A stretch of DNA of 47,667 bases from Alphaproteobacteria bacterium (GCA_012103295.1 WLXB01000012.1:1-47667); one strand, 5' to 3'. Positions 1-9,900 are shown, numbered from the stretch's first letter. Notes: generated from the sequence alone by a model not told the origin. Numbers and translations are program-made.

Positions 1-340
1 CATTGATGAACAGACCGGCGTGATAGTGATCGGCGATGGCGTCCGCATTTCTCAAGTGGCGATTGCCCAGGGCAACCTCACCATTCGGGTTACCGAAACG
101 CCACAGGTGTCACAGCCAGCACCGTTCTCCGAAGCCGGCGAAACGGTCGTGGTGCCACGTACTGATATTCAAATCGATGAAGATGAGGACAGACGCCTGC
201 AAGTTGTGAATGGCGGCGTGGATCTTCAAGATTTGGTCAATGGTTTGAACTCCCTGGGGGTCGGCCCACGCGACATGATTTCAATTCTGCAGGCCATTAA
301 AGCCTCTGGCGCTCTGCACGCTGAAATCGAGGTGATGTAA
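1..340 (+). CDS. flgI: Flagellar P-ring protein FlgI, C-terminal end (partial)
   Basis: The gene enters from the left edge; the reading frame is open from base 2 to a TAA at 338-340, giving about 112 residues. The start of the visible part (IDEQTGVIVIGDGVRIS) and the following AQGNLTIRV segment match the conserved C-terminal region of FlgI, which forms the periplasmic P-ring around the flagellar rod. The end (DLVNGLNSLGVGPRDMISIL, then a short helical tail) is also typical. The TAA overlaps the ATG of flgJ by one base (TAATG), so the two are probably translationally coupled. The signal peptide and N-terminal part lie outside the window. Confidence 0.95.
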   Translation, partial: IDEQTGVIVIGDGVRISQVAIAQGNLTIRVTETPQVSQPAPFSEAGETVVVPRTDIQIDEDEDRRLQVVNGGVDLQDLVNGLNSLGVGPRDMISILQAIKASGALHAEIEVM

Positions 341-765
341 TGTTGGACCCTTCAACCCTTCTTACTCAAGCCACTGATGCCTATGCCAATGGCGCGCAGA
401 AACGCGTTGCCGGCCAAGCCGCTGCTGCAAAAGGCATGAGCGAAGCCCAAGCCAAAGAAGCATCGGAACAGTTCGAATCCTTCTTCATCGGCCAAATGCT
501 CGAATACATGAACACCGACATCAATAGTGATGGGCTGTTCGGTGGTGGTCATGCTGAAGAAGTTTGGCGTTCGATGCTGAACCAGGAATACGGCAAAGAA
601 ATCGCCAAAAGTAGTTCCCTGGGTGTTTCCGATGCCGTCATGCGCTCTCTGCTCCAAGCACAGGGTGAAGCAACAACAGGCAATCAGAGTGCCATAGCAG
701 CACCTGATCAAGCAGAACTCGCGGCGCCTATTGCCGCAGCCGCATCCAAAGAAAGGATGAATTGA
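340..765 (+). CDS. flgJ: Rod-binding protein FlgJ, rod-cap domain only
   Basis: A 141-residue protein matching the N-terminal rod-binding domain of FlgJ: an AKEASEQFESFFIGQML helix, then GLFGGGHAEEVWRSMLNQEYG and a SLGVSDAVMRSLL helix. FlgJ acts in the periplasm as cap for rod assembly. The C-terminal muramidase domain of enterobacterial FlgJ is absent, which is usual in alphaproteobacteria, where a separate hydrolase opens the peptidoglycan. The start overlaps the flgI stop. A good ribosome binding site for the next gene (GAAAGGATGA) lies in its last codons. Confidence 0.92.
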   Translation: MLDPSTLLTQATDAYANGAQKRVAGQAAAAKGMSEAQAKEASEQFESFFIGQMLEYMNTDINSDGLFGGGHAEEVWRSMLNQEYGKEIAKSSSLGVSDAVMRSLLQAQGEATTGNQSAIAAPDQAELAAPIAAAASKERMN

Positions 766-766
766 T

Positions 767-1303
767 ATGAACGCTCAACCTAAGATGCCGCCCCGTTTGC
801 GCCAGCCTGGACAACAATCCATGCCGAAACGGCCGCGCAAGCAGAATGGCCGCCACGAGAACCTGCCGCCGCGCAATAAGAGCGAAGACATGTTCCAGAT
901 CATTCGTCAGCTCAACGATTTGCTGATGAAAGAGAATGTCGCACTTAAGAAACATCGTGTCAGCGACGTCCATGTTTTGGGCGAGCGCAAGCAAGATTTG
1001 GCGCGGCTGTACCAACAGCAAATGAACGCATTCCATCGCAACCCGGAACTCTTGAAAGAGATGGATGAGGGCAAACGGAACGCGCTGGTTCAGGCTGGTG
1101 TTCGCCTTGGCGAACTGATGAAGGACAACGCAAGTCTGTTGCGCGCCAACATCAAAGTCATCAATACGTTCATGAAGTCGGTTGTGGATTCAGTTCGGGA
1201 AAAGCAAGAACGCAAATCCACCTCCTACTCGCAACAGGGCAATTTAGACGGCTACGCCGCCGTGAAACGCAATATGGCTGTGAGTTTGAACGAGGTCACA
1301 TGA
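767..1303 (+). CDS. flgN: FlgN-like flagellar export chaperone
   Basis: A 178-residue protein with a basic, proline-rich N-terminus (about residues 1-38) followed by a long helical region from FQIIRQLNDLLMKENVALKKH to about residue 150. Its place between flgJ and flgK, its length and its helical heptad-rich character fit FlgN, the cytosolic chaperone that holds FlgK and FlgL before export. Sequence identity to well-studied FlgN proteins is not obvious by eye, so the assignment leans on context. The ATG follows the flgJ stop by one base and has GAAAGGATGA upstream. It ends in TGA, 43 bp before flgK. Confidence 0.65.
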   Translation: MNAQPKMPPRLRQPGQQSMPKRPRKQNGRHENLPPRNKSEDMFQIIRQLNDLLMKENVALKKHRVSDVHVLGERKQDLARLYQQQMNAFHRNPELLKEMDEGKRNALVQAGVRLGELMKDNASLLRANIKVINTFMKSVVDSVREKQERKSTSYSQQGNLDGYAAVKRNMAVSLNEVT

Positions 1304-1346
1304 TCCCGTCCGCAGCCATATCAAGGACCAATGAAGGGCCGCCGCT

Positions 1347-3518
1347 ATGTCGTTAACACTGGCGCTCAATACAGCGATTTCCGGACTCAACACCGCACAG
1401 GCGGGGCTGGGAACGATCTCGCACAACATTGCCAACGTAAACACCGAGGGATACACCCGTAAGATCCTCGACCCCTCGTCGCGCGTGCTGGCTGGCACCG
1501 GCGCAGGCGTCTTGGTCGGTGATATCCGCAATTCCGTTGACCAAAACCTGCTAGAGGATTTGCGTCAAGAATTCGGTGGGTTCGGTCTACTGCAAACCAA
1601 GAATACCTATTTCAACCGCATATCCGATGTGTTCGGAACTCCTCAGTCGAACACCTCCATCGCCCATAACGTCAGCAAGCTGGTCAACGAGTTTGAACTG
1701 CTGTCGACGGAAGTCGAGAAGCCGGCGACCCACCTCGCCACGGTTCAAGCGGGCATCAGTGTGGCTGATCAGCTCAAACGGATGAGCGACACGGTACAGG
1801 GCTTGCGGCTAGACGCAGACCGGGAGATTCAGCAGGGAATTCTCGAGATGAATGGTCTGATGACGTCGATTTCGACGTTGAATGATCAGATTGCGCTCGG
1901 CAGCGCGACCGATCGCCAGACAGAAGATCTGGAGGATAAGCGCGACGTCGCCCTGAACAAACTCGCTGAGCTCGTCGATATTCAATACTTCTTCACCAAC
2001 AACGGCTCGGTTAGCGTTTTCACGACTGACGGCGTAACTCTGGTGGATAGCGAACCGGTCCAGATGGCCCACGTGTCACTGACACGGGTCAATCCCGAGC
2101 ACAGCTACGCGGGCGGAGACTTCAACGGCATTTTCGCGGGCGTTCTGGACATCACCAACGATATCCGCAGCGGCAAGCTGAAGGGTCTGATCGAAATGCG
2201 CGACGAGAGACTGCCGGAAATGCAGTCTCAGATGGATGAGTTGGCGCGCAATTTCGTTGAAGAGGTCAATCTCATACACAACCGAGGTACATCGTACCCG
2301 TCTGTTGTGACCGAGGGCACTGGCTCCAGGCAATTTCTCGACTCTGCCACACAGGAAATAGATATCACCAGTGGTGACGTCAGTATCGTGCTGTACAACA
2401 CAGACGGTTCTGAAGCGTTTTCCACGAAACTTGGCGCCGATCTCGGCTTTACCACGGGCACCGTCGATGCGATGGCAACAGCCATTCAAACCTATATCGC
2501 GGCACAAGATCCACAACTCGCCAACGCCACCGTTGCGGTCAACGCAGCTGGTGAACTGGCATTCAGCCTAGGCACCGAAGCGTTTGGCCTCGCCTTCAGG
2601 GATGAAACCACGGCGATCAAAGGCAGCACGACATCAGATACGACAATCCAGTTCGATTTGGATGGCGATGGCAATGACGACCAAACCCACAGCGGTTTTT
2701 CAAATTTCTTTGGGATGAACGACTTTTTTGAGACAACGCCGAAACTCTCGTTTTGGGAATCTGACTTTAAGTCTGCCAACTTTACTCTCGGAACTGTCGC
2801 AGCGCGCACTTTGACATTCTACGACCAGACCAACGGCCCGGCAGGCGCCGGTATTGGCACATTGGTTGTAAGCCCTGGTGATACGCTGCAAGACATCGCC
2901 GATGCCATCAACGCCGATGCCGCCTTAAGTGTGCGTATCGAGGCAGAAGTCGTGCCTGATGGCAACGGTCAGAAACTGCGCATTCAACAGATTCAAGGCG
3001 AACAGGTCTTAATCACCCAAACAGCAGGTACTGATGCGATTGATGCGCTGGGCCTAGACGTCTCAGAAGTCGGTATGTCTTCTCAGTTGGATATCACCAC
3101 CACACTCAAAGATGATCCAAGTCGTATTTCCCGTGGGCGGGTACAGTTCGACAATCTGACCGGCCGATATTTTGTATCTCCTGGTGACAACGAGGTCGCC
3201 GGCGAAATGGCCGCGCTGATGACCGGCCAAGCCTCATTTGACGCCGCAGGCGGAATTTCTGCCGGCTCAATCACGTTCGCAGAATATGCATCTCAGATCG
3301 TGTCCCGCGCCTCAACGTTGTCTGCCACAGCAAGCACCGAGTTTCAGTTTCAGAACGACATCAAAAATGCACTTGATCTCAAGCATGCTCAAATCAGTGG
3401 CGTGAACCTTGACGAAGAACTCAGTCAGCTTCTCGTTTTTGAGCAAACCTACGCAGCGTCTGCCAAAGTCATTTCGACCACGCAGCAGCTGTTCGACATA
3501 CTTAACAACCTGGTCTAG
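1347..3518 (+). CDS. flgK: Flagellar hook-associated protein 1, FlgK
   Basis: A 723-residue first hook-filament junction protein. The N-terminus (SLTLALNTAISGLNTAQAGL, then ISHNIANVNTEGYTRK) is the rod/hook-family helix with the NVNTxGYTR motif. The C-terminus (GVNLDEELSQLLVFEQTYAA, then SAKVISTTQQLFDILNNLV) is the matching D0 helix. The middle is a variable beta-rich domain, longer than in enterobacterial FlgK of about 550 residues. It is exported by the flagellar type III system with no cleaved signal and sits between hook and FlgL. GAAGGG before the ATG can serve as ribosome binding site. It lies in the flgI-flgJ-flgN-flgK-flgL run. Confidence 0.95.
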   Translation: MSLTLALNTAISGLNTAQAGLGTISHNIANVNTEGYTRKILDPSSRVLAGTGAGVLVGDIRNSVDQNLLEDLRQEFGGFGLLQTKNTYFNRISDVFGTPQSNTSIAHNVSKLVNEFELLSTEVEKPATHLATVQAGISVADQLKRMSDTVQGLRLDADREIQQGILEMNGLMTSISTLNDQIALGSATDRQTEDLEDKRDVALNKLAELVDIQYFFTNNGSVSVFTTDGVTLVDSEPVQMAHVSLTRVNPEHSYAGGDFNGIFAGVLDITNDIRSGKLKGLIEMRDERLPEMQSQMDELARNFVEEVNLIHNRGTSYPSVVTEGTGSRQFLDSATQEIDITSGDVSIVLYNTDGSEAFSTKLGADLGFTTGTVDAMATAIQTYIAAQDPQLANATVAVNAAGELAFSLGTEAFGLAFRDETTAIKGSTTSDTTIQFDLDGDGNDDQTHSGFSNFFGMNDFFETTPKLSFWESDFKSANFTLGTVAARTLTFYDQTNGPAGAGIGTLVVSPGDTLQDIADAINADAALSVRIEAEVVPDGNGQKLRIQQIQGEQVLITQTAGTDAIDALGLDVSEVGMSSQLDITTTLKDDPSRISRGRVQFDNLTGRYFVSPGDNEVAGEMAALMTGQASFDAAGGISAGSITFAEYASQIVSRASTLSATASTEFQFQNDIKNALDLKHAQISGVNLDEELSQLLVFEQTYAASAKVISTTQQLFDILNNLV

Positions 3519-3548
3519 CGCAGTAAGCGGGCTCAGGAGGGAAAAACC

Positions 3549-5153
3549 ATGGTCACACGCATAGCCACATTTGCTTCGCAACAGGCACTCGTCAATCAAA
3601 TGTTGACGGCCCAGTCGCGCGCTTTTGACTCACAGACTCAAGTCGGAACTGAGAAAAAATCTCAGACCTACACCGGCATTGCATCAGACAGTTTCCGCCT
3701 GATTAGTGTCGAGAACGAGCGATCACGACTTGATCAATATGTGAAGAATAATTCGATTGCCGAGACCAATGCCAAGGCTATGGTCACCACAGTTGAGTCT
3801 ATGGACGAAGTTATTCGCTTGCTGCGCTCTGAAATGATCACCTTCACCAGTCGCGACTTGAGCGATGCATCTGACGAAGACGTGTCAGCTGTGACGGATA
3901 TCCAGGCCAGAGCCTTTGCTGCCCTCAATGATATGGAGTTCTTCCTCAATCTTCAGATTGACGGCAAATACCTGTTCGGTGGCGGCAAATCAGATAGCCC
4001 ACCCGTATCAATCCCCTACGACAATGCCACTGAATTCCAGCAGGATTTCGATGGCCTCGGCGTGACCTATCCGACAACCCGCGCCGCTCACCTGAGCCAA
4101 GCAGTCTTTAGCGGCGTTACGGCTGCTTATACCAACGAAAACATCCCCGTACAGGGTGTTGCAACGGACGTGACCCGCGTGACCGGTGCCGCAGGCGACC
4201 TAATCACAGCGACCTTGAACGACACGACTTTTGGCACCCTGACCTTCAACAACGTGGCGACCGAGGGGACGATTGATTCGTCCGTTCAAAACGCGTTCAG
4301 CAACGTCACCGTCGGTCAAACGATCCTCCTAAACGGCACAGAAACCGCTGGTGCAGGTGCGACAGATAACAACGGTGTCTACACCGTCACAGCAGTCTCC
4401 GGTGACGGGACACAGATTACGGTCGATCAAAACTTTGCCACAGGCGGTGGTGCCACTGAAGTCTTAGGGACGGGGGTTGAAATCAATCTCGCCGTGCCAG
4501 ACGGCACAACGGTTTTTCTTAGCGGGACTGATGTCACCAATGATGGCGCCTACACAGTGCGCTGGCCGACCAATGCGGAAATAGGCGGCATCCCGCTCAA
4601 CATGAACGCAGCAGCTCCGGCTGTCGTGTCCGGTGACGTGATGTGGATGTCAGGACAGGTTATTGACGCATCCGGCGAAACCGCAACATTCGATGCGAAG
4701 CCATATTACCTTGGCGACAGCCTTGAGACCGAACACCGGGTCAGCGATGGCCGTACTATCAAATTTGGGGTCAACGGCCTGGACCCAGCCTTTGAAAAAG
4801 CCATCCGCGCGATCGGACAGGTTCTTCAAGGTGACTTAATTAATAACCAGCAACGCGGACTTGATTCGCTTGGATTGCTTAACGATGCCATTGAGCATTC
4901 GCCGCAGTCGACAGAGATGCCGAGCGATTTACAGGATGTTGCTCAGCGCCTAGCGCTAAACCAAAGCATCATCTTTAACGCCAAGGAAGACATGAAAGAA
5001 TTCAATGGATTCCTGGGGCAACGCCAGATCGAACTGGAAAACGTTGACGTAACGGAGGCTGCTGTACGCCTTCAGGATGATGTACGTGCGTTGGAAATCT
5101 CGTTCGCGACCCTCGCTCGTATCCAGCAGTTGTCACTGAACAACTTCATCTAA
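3549..5153 (+). CDS. flgL: Flagellar hook-associated protein 3, FlgL
   Basis: A 534-residue flagellin-related junction protein. The N-terminal helix (MVTRIATFASQQALVNQMLT, then SQTQVGTEKKSQTYTGIASDS) and the C-terminal helix (TEAAVRLQDDVRALEISFAT, ending in QQLSLNNFI) are the D0/D1 pair that FlgL shares with flagellin. DGKYLFGGGKSDSPPV is the typical FlgL segment at the start of the central insertion. The central domain is enlarged, as in the neighbouring FlgK. A strong AGGAGGG at 3535-3541 fixes the ATG at 3549. The stop is only 5 bp from the end of the convergent glycosyltransferase gene, with no terminator visible between them. Confidence 0.93.
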   Translation: MVTRIATFASQQALVNQMLTAQSRAFDSQTQVGTEKKSQTYTGIASDSFRLISVENERSRLDQYVKNNSIAETNAKAMVTTVESMDEVIRLLRSEMITFTSRDLSDASDEDVSAVTDIQARAFAALNDMEFFLNLQIDGKYLFGGGKSDSPPVSIPYDNATEFQQDFDGLGVTYPTTRAAHLSQAVFSGVTAAYTNENIPVQGVATDVTRVTGAAGDLITATLNDTTFGTLTFNNVATEGTIDSSVQNAFSNVTVGQTILLNGTETAGAGATDNNGVYTVTAVSGDGTQITVDQNFATGGGATEVLGTGVEINLAVPDGTTVFLSGTDVTNDGAYTVRWPTNAEIGGIPLNMNAAAPAVVSGDVMWMSGQVIDASGETATFDAKPYYLGDSLETEHRVSDGRTIKFGVNGLDPAFEKAIRAIGQVLQGDLINNQQRGLDSLGLLNDAIEHSPQSTEMPSDLQDVAQRLALNQSIIFNAKEDMKEFNGFLGQRQIELENVDVTEAAVRLQDDVRALEISFATLARIQQLSLNNFI

Positions 5154-5158
5154 GGTAG

Positions 5159-7117
5159 TTAGTCGGTGGCTTTGGTTCGCAAGAGCCAGGCTTGCCGTAT
5201 CGCGTGCTCATAAGCGCGGGCGGTCTCTGGTGCGTCGGTCAACGCGCTGGACGCGATACGCGATCGCAGGCTTGACCTTAGTGCAGCAAGGCTAGCGACA
5301 TCCGCTGCCCGCGCCTGGGCATGTGCGACAAACGCAGCTGGTGTTTTCATCACCCAGTCCGACAGTCCGCTAGATGCAAGAAGACTCGCACCGACACGGG
5401 CCGCATGGCTTTGACCACACAGCGTTAGCACGGGCACACCCATCCACAGAGCTTCACAGGTGGTCGTGGTGCCATTGTAGGGGAATGTATCCAACGCAAT
5501 ATCAACGCCCGCATACAGCGCAAGGTGATCATGGTCCTCAGCAGCCCAGCCACGGGTCTCTATGCGATTATCGGCGATTCCGTTCTGCTCAAACCGTGCT
5601 CTAACATCGTTCGCTGTATCCATGTCGGTCAGCGCACGGGCTTTCATCAACAATCGTGAGTCGGGCACAGCGTTCAAAACGTCGGCCCACAACGATACGG
5701 TGTCGTCTGAGAGCTTTGCCAACTTGTTAAACGACCCAAAAGTGATGACACCACTATCTTGTGCTGGAAGGGGCGCAACTGGCGGCGCGGCCGCTGGCGG
5801 GGCGAAAACATGAAGCCCGCGGTCAAGTCGAAGAGGACGATCACGATCATAGGCCGTGTCCATTTCCACCGGATTAGAAATCGGGTCACAGAGCCAATAA
5901 TCCATTGTCGATATGCCAGTAGGGCCGGGATAGCCGAGCGCCATGATTTGTACGGGCGCAACACGACTTGCCACCGCACGTAGTCGATTGCCAGTGGTTC
6001 GACCCGCCAAGTCGATCAAAACATCCAACTTCGAACCTCTTAGAAGAGTGGTTACCGCGTCATCGGGCAACCCCGCCACGCTATGCCATTCGGCCGCAAC
6101 CTTTTCGTAATTAGCCGTTATCGCATCCGGCTCAGCAACATCGCTGATGAGAATTGGAATGATCTTGGTGTGGTCCAACGCCTCAAAGAGTGGAAGCGCA
6201 AAAAAGCTAACCGAGTGGCGGCGAAAGTCCGGCGACAAGAACCCAACCCGCAATGCACGATCTGGGTTTTTATCTACTGGCCATTGTTTTAGCTCATTTG
6301 TAACGCCACTGTTCTGTTCTGCCGCCGCGTGAACAGCCCGCAAAGCCGCGTCATCATCACCGCGATAGATCTCAACATAGAGGCGATTATCGACCGCTGC
6401 TGCATGTTCAGCCTGACGCGCAATAACATCTTCAAATGCCTCAACTGCTCCATCAACATTGCACCGCTCAAGACAGGCCACGCCGAGGTTGGTGATCGCA
6501 TCAATATTATCGGGGTCAGCCTTCACGGCGTTCTTGTATGCGGCCTCGGCGTCACCGAGCTGACCACAGGCCGCCAATACGGCACCCAGATTGTTGTGAG
6601 CCATCGAAAACTCTGGAAACTGGCGAACAGCGGTCCGAAAGGCATCAATCGCCCCTGCCCCGTCGCCGACCTGTTCCAACAACAGACCCAGATTATTCCA
6701 GGCCACGGGATAAGGGTCCTGCCGAGCGATCGCACCGCGATAGGCTACAATCGCACTGTCAGTGTCACCCATCCGGCTTCGGACCCAACCAAGATTATAA
6801 TGGGTTGCGGCTAAATCCGGATCAACGGTAACTGCTGATTCTAGGCAAACCAAGGCGGCGTCTTGACGACCGAGATCGGACAATGCCCGACCCTTCAACA
6901 GCAAGGCGTGACTATCATTAGAATCTGATTTTAAAAGACGATCGCAGTGCATGACTGCTGCTTCGAAATCGCGCGCTTCGAACGCAAGTGTGGCGGCGAG
7001 ATTGATGGCATCTCGTGGTGGGTTCTCTTCGGCCATAATCTCAGCCACCAGTGCGGCGGCCTGACCATCAAGACTGGACTGGTAGTATTTTATTGCCAGG
7101 GCGAGACGATCATCCAT
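5159..7117 (-). CDS. TPR protein with GT41 (OGT/SPINDLY-type) glycosyltransferase domain
   Basis: A 652-residue protein. Residues about 38-235 are five or six tetratricopeptide repeats (for example AATHYNLGWVRSRMGDTDSA, AWNNLGLLLEQVGDGAGAID). Residues about 285-645 form a GT41 domain: VGFLSPDFRRHS at 291-302 carries the family His, and DTFPYNG at 543-549 followed by TTTTCEALWMGVPVL is the nucleotide-sugar binding signature. GT41 enzymes O-glycosylate Ser/Thr of proteins, the TPRs selecting the target. Last gene of the flbT-flaF-GT-GT run, 5 bp after the stop of the preceding GT41 gene, with AAGGCGG before its ATG. Position next to the flagellins suggests flagellin as substrate (inference). 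This copy is intact and has Trp where its neighbour has a TGA. Confidence 0.88.
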   Translation of the reverse strand: MDDRLALAIKYYQSSLDGQAAALVAEIMAEENPPRDAINLAATLAFEARDFEAAVMHCDRLLKSDSNDSHALLLKGRALSDLGRQDAALVCLESAVTVDPDLAATHYNLGWVRSRMGDTDSAIVAYRGAIARQDPYPVAWNNLGLLLEQVGDGAGAIDAFRTAVRQFPEFSMAHNNLGAVLAACGQLGDAEAAYKNAVKADPDNIDAITNLGVACLERCNVDGAVEAFEDVIARQAEHAAAVDNRLYVEIYRGDDDAALRAVHAAAEQNSGVTNELKQWPVDKNPDRALRVGFLSPDFRRHSVSFFALPLFEALDHTKIIPILISDVAEPDAITANYEKVAAEWHSVAGLPDDAVTTLLRGSKLDVLIDLAGRTTGNRLRAVASRVAPVQIMALGYPGPTGISTMDYWLCDPISNPVEMDTAYDRDRPLRLDRGLHVFAPPAAAPPVAPLPAQDSGVITFGSFNKLAKLSDDTVSLWADVLNAVPDSRLLMKARALTDMDTANDVRARFEQNGIADNRIETRGWAAEDHDHLALYAGVDIALDTFPYNGTTTTCEALWMGVPVLTLCGQSHAARVGASLLASSGLSDWVMKTPAAFVAHAQARAADVASLAALRSSLRSRIASSALTDAPETARAYEHAIRQAWLLRTKATD

Positions 7118-7122
7118 GGCCG

Positions 7123-7707
7123 CTAAACCGCCTTGGCAAGAACACTTTGAACAGAGTCATCCGCCCTCAATGGCGCTGGTGATTTGTACTCATAGGTCTC
7201 TGGCCCGTCACACCAAGTGCGCCATACATCGCGGTATACTCCCTCGAGCCTACGCGTAAAACCGATTTCATCGCGCAACGGAGAGCGCATCATTCGGTCG
7301 CGTAACGTACCCCGCACCTCTGCCAGGCGGGTCGGCTCATTGCCCCACGCAATTGCTCTGGCAACATAATTTTCAACGTCCGGCGCGACGAATTCTTGAT
7401 CTAGGCCGACCGCGTGAAGAAGGCTGAGACCAACCCGACCTGTGTGGCGGTTGCCGGCAACCGACAAAACTGGCACACCCATCCATAGGGCTTCGCAAGT
7501 CGTCGTCGTCCCGTTGTAAGGAAACGTATCGAGGCCAAGATCGACACCCGCGTATTTGTTCAGATGGTCCTGCACCGATGGTACAAAGGCATCCATCGAG
7601 ATGCGCTCCGCCTCTATACCGGCCGCATCGAAGTACCCAAGCACCCGATCGCGAACACTGTCCGTCTTAAGCTGTTTGCACTTTAGATAGAGCCGGGATT
7701 GGGGCAC
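7123..7707 (-). pseudogene. Broken TPR-GT41 glycosyltransferase, C-terminal part after an in-frame TGA
   Basis: Continues, in the same frame, the gene that starts near 9900 and is cut by a TGA at 7728-7726. Reading through gives VVEA-stop-AEILKHVPQSRLYLK, which aligns with VSLWADVLNAVPDSRLLMK in the intact neighbour, so the stop sits at a Trp codon. This part holds the nucleotide-sugar binding signature (LDTFPYNGTTTTCEALWMG) and the C-terminal helices; without it the N-terminal product could not be an active GT41 enzyme. The first possible restart is the GTG at 7707, with no clear ribosome binding site. It ends in TAG, 5 bp before the next glycosyltransferase gene. Either a recent nonsense mutation, a sequence error, or readthrough. 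Confidence 0.75.
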
Positions 7708-7725
7708 GTGTTTGAGAATCTCTGC

Positions 7726-9900
7726 TCAAGCTTCGACCACGCCCTGATTGAGCTTTGGTAAAACATTAAAAGACCCAAACGTGACATAGCCACGATCAAG
7801 GTGTGGGGCGGACGCTGGTGCCGGCGCCTTGGTTGTCGGACGGTAACAGTGAAAACAATCTGGCAAACGAATAAGGGTCTCGACACAACGAGCGTCCGCC
7901 TCATCGAGCGGATCAGCACGACCATCGGTGATGCGATAGTCCATCGCGGTTACACCGCTTGTGTCTGGATAACCGACGTATTCGATCTGCACCGGGGCAG
8001 GCTTGTGACCACACACGACGAGACGATTGCCAGATGTGTGCCCCCCTAAGTTGACGAGAACATCGATTTTATCGTCACGAATTCGGTCAACCAAAGCCTG
8101 GTCCGTTAATCCGGCGGTTTCAATCCATTCGTCTGCAGCCTGCTCCATTGCCGCAGTCACTACGTCGGCTCGGGTGGTGTTGGAGTATAAAATAATCTCG
8201 AATTCTGAGCGATCATGTTTTTCGAGAAGAGGCTCCATGAAATAGGACACTGAATGCCCTCTAAAGTCGGGAGACATATACCCTAGCCTCAGTTTTCGAT
8301 CAGGGTCTCGGACGTGAGCGTGTGTTTTACTGAGGTCTGGCTCGTCGCTGGTGAAACGGGATCCGAAGTCCGTATGGATACTAAAGATCTCGTCATTACT
8401 GATGTCATTGAGGTAGAGGCTGGTGAACAGGAAATTGGAGGTATAAACCGGCGCCGACATAGTATTTGCTGCCGCTGCCTCGGCCATCGCGTCACGGGCC
8501 TCCGCTACCCGGTGTTGGTCGAGCAAAGCGACGCCAAGTGTGTTGAGCGCCATGACGTTGTCAGGATTGGATTCGAGAGCAAGTTCAATTTCTTTAACGG
8601 CCTCAGGCAGGTCCTGTTGTTCAAGAAGCGCGACACCTAAACTGTAATGGGCGAACGCGTTATTAGGATCTTGCTCAATGACCTGTCGATAGGCCGAAAC
8701 AGCTTCATCGTAGTGACCAAGCATAAAGTGAGCGACGCCTAGGTTAACCCACGCGTCTTGATACGCGGGATCAAGAGTGACAGCACGCTCGAGCTCTTCG
8801 ATGGCGCGCTCCAGGTGGAACATTTTCAATAGGAGTGTGCCATAATTGTTCGCAAGGACCGGCATATCCGGGCGTAGCGCGGCAGCACGCCCAAACATAA
8901 CCTCCGCCTCGTCACGGTGCCCGAGCAGAGCCAAAGCCAGACCGAGATTGTTGTGAGCTTCGGCATGGTTGGGATCGAAAGTAACCGCCCGTTCTAAAGC
9001 AACACGCGCGTCTTCAAACCGCTCAGCATGCCGCAATGCATTGCCAAGCGAGTTTAGGACCGAAACGTGGTTTGGATGTTCTTCGGCGACCTCTTCCAAA
9101 CTCTTCAAACTCTTCTCTGGTTTCCCCTGCTCTCTATAAGCCAGCGCTAAGTTCACTTTGGCGTCCGCATAATTTGGATCTAAATCTATGGCGCGACCAT
9201 AAGACTGAGCAGCTTTCCCAAAGTCACCGCGTGCCAGAACAAGATTGCCGTAGTTATTGTGAGTGATTGGATCATCCGGTTTTAACGCAAGGGCGCGCGC
9301 GTAACTGTGATCAGCGGACTCGAAATCACCCTGCTCCTTTTGCACCACGCCCAGATTGACCCAAGCATCGGCAAAATCGGGGTCTAAATCTGTGGCCTTT
9401 TCAAATGCCTGTCGGGCCGCAGTCGACTCTCTAGCCAGAGCCAAAGCCAGGCCCAGAGTGTAATGAGCTCTCGCATGAGATTGATTGAATGCCACGGCCA
9501 TTTGGGCCGTCGCTGCGGCACCCTCCGGATCGGCAAACCGGCGTTGTAGAGTTGACCGCGCGATCAACAAATCAGCGTTGCCTGTTTCCATTAGCAAGGC
9601 CGCGTCCAAAACCGACAACGCAGCTTCGGAGTCCTCAAGGTCAGCCAGAACCATCGCCAATTGAATGCCAACCCCCGTGTCGTGAGGCGCCAACTCGACC
9701 GCACGCTCTAAACTAGCCCGCGCGCCCTCAAGATCCATCAATCCTTGACGGCATAGGCCGGCGACATGATGGGCGGTGGCGTCGTTTGGATTTCTATCAA
9801 TATAGGTTTGAACGAGTAATTCCGCAGATTGGGGATCACCGTCCTGTAGGTAGGCAAAGGCTTGAGAGAGTAAGGGAGAAGTGACCGGGTCCGCTGTCAT
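7726..9900 (-). CDS. Broken TPR-GT41 glycosyltransferase, N-terminal part (ends at premature TGA)
   Basis: A 724-residue product if the TGA at 7728-7726 is obeyed; the intact protein would have about 925. Roughly residues 20-480 are a long TPR array of about 13 repeats (AHYTLGLALALARESTAARQ, AHNNLGLALALLGHRDEAEV). The first half of a GT41 domain follows, with LGYMSPDFRGHSVSYF near 535-551 including the family His. The cut removes the nucleotide-sugar pocket, so this fragment should be inactive. I chose ATG 9900 (MTADPVTS) with GGGGAAG upstream; TTG 9942, closer to the flaF stop at 9964, is possible and adds 14 residues. Likely flagellin-modifying by context (inference). Confidence 0.82.
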   Translation of the reverse strand: MTADPVTSPLLSQAFAYLQDGDPQSAELLVQTYIDRNPNDATAHHVAGLCRQGLMDLEGARASLERAVELAPHDTGVGIQLAMVLADLEDSEAALSVLDAALLMETGNADLLIARSTLQRRFADPEGAAATAQMAVAFNQSHARAHYTLGLALALARESTAARQAFEKATDLDPDFADAWVNLGVVQKEQGDFESADHSYARALALKPDDPITHNNYGNLVLARGDFGKAAQSYGRAIDLDPNYADAKVNLALAYREQGKPEKSLKSLEEVAEEHPNHVSVLNSLGNALRHAERFEDARVALERAVTFDPNHAEAHNNLGLALALLGHRDEAEVMFGRAAALRPDMPVLANNYGTLLLKMFHLERAIEELERAVTLDPAYQDAWVNLGVAHFMLGHYDEAVSAYRQVIEQDPNNAFAHYSLGVALLEQQDLPEAVKEIELALESNPDNVMALNTLGVALLDQHRVAEARDAMAEAAAANTMSAPVYTSNFLFTSLYLNDISNDEIFSIHTDFGSRFTSDEPDLSKTHAHVRDPDRKLRLGYMSPDFRGHSVSYFMEPLLEKHDRSEFEIILYSNTTRADVVTAAMEQAADEWIETAGLTDQALVDRIRDDKIDVLVNLGGHTSGNRLVVCGHKPAPVQIEYVGYPDTSGVTAMDYRITDGRADPLDEADARCVETLIRLPDCFHCYRPTTKAPAPASAPHLDRGYVTFGSFNVLPKLNQGVVEA

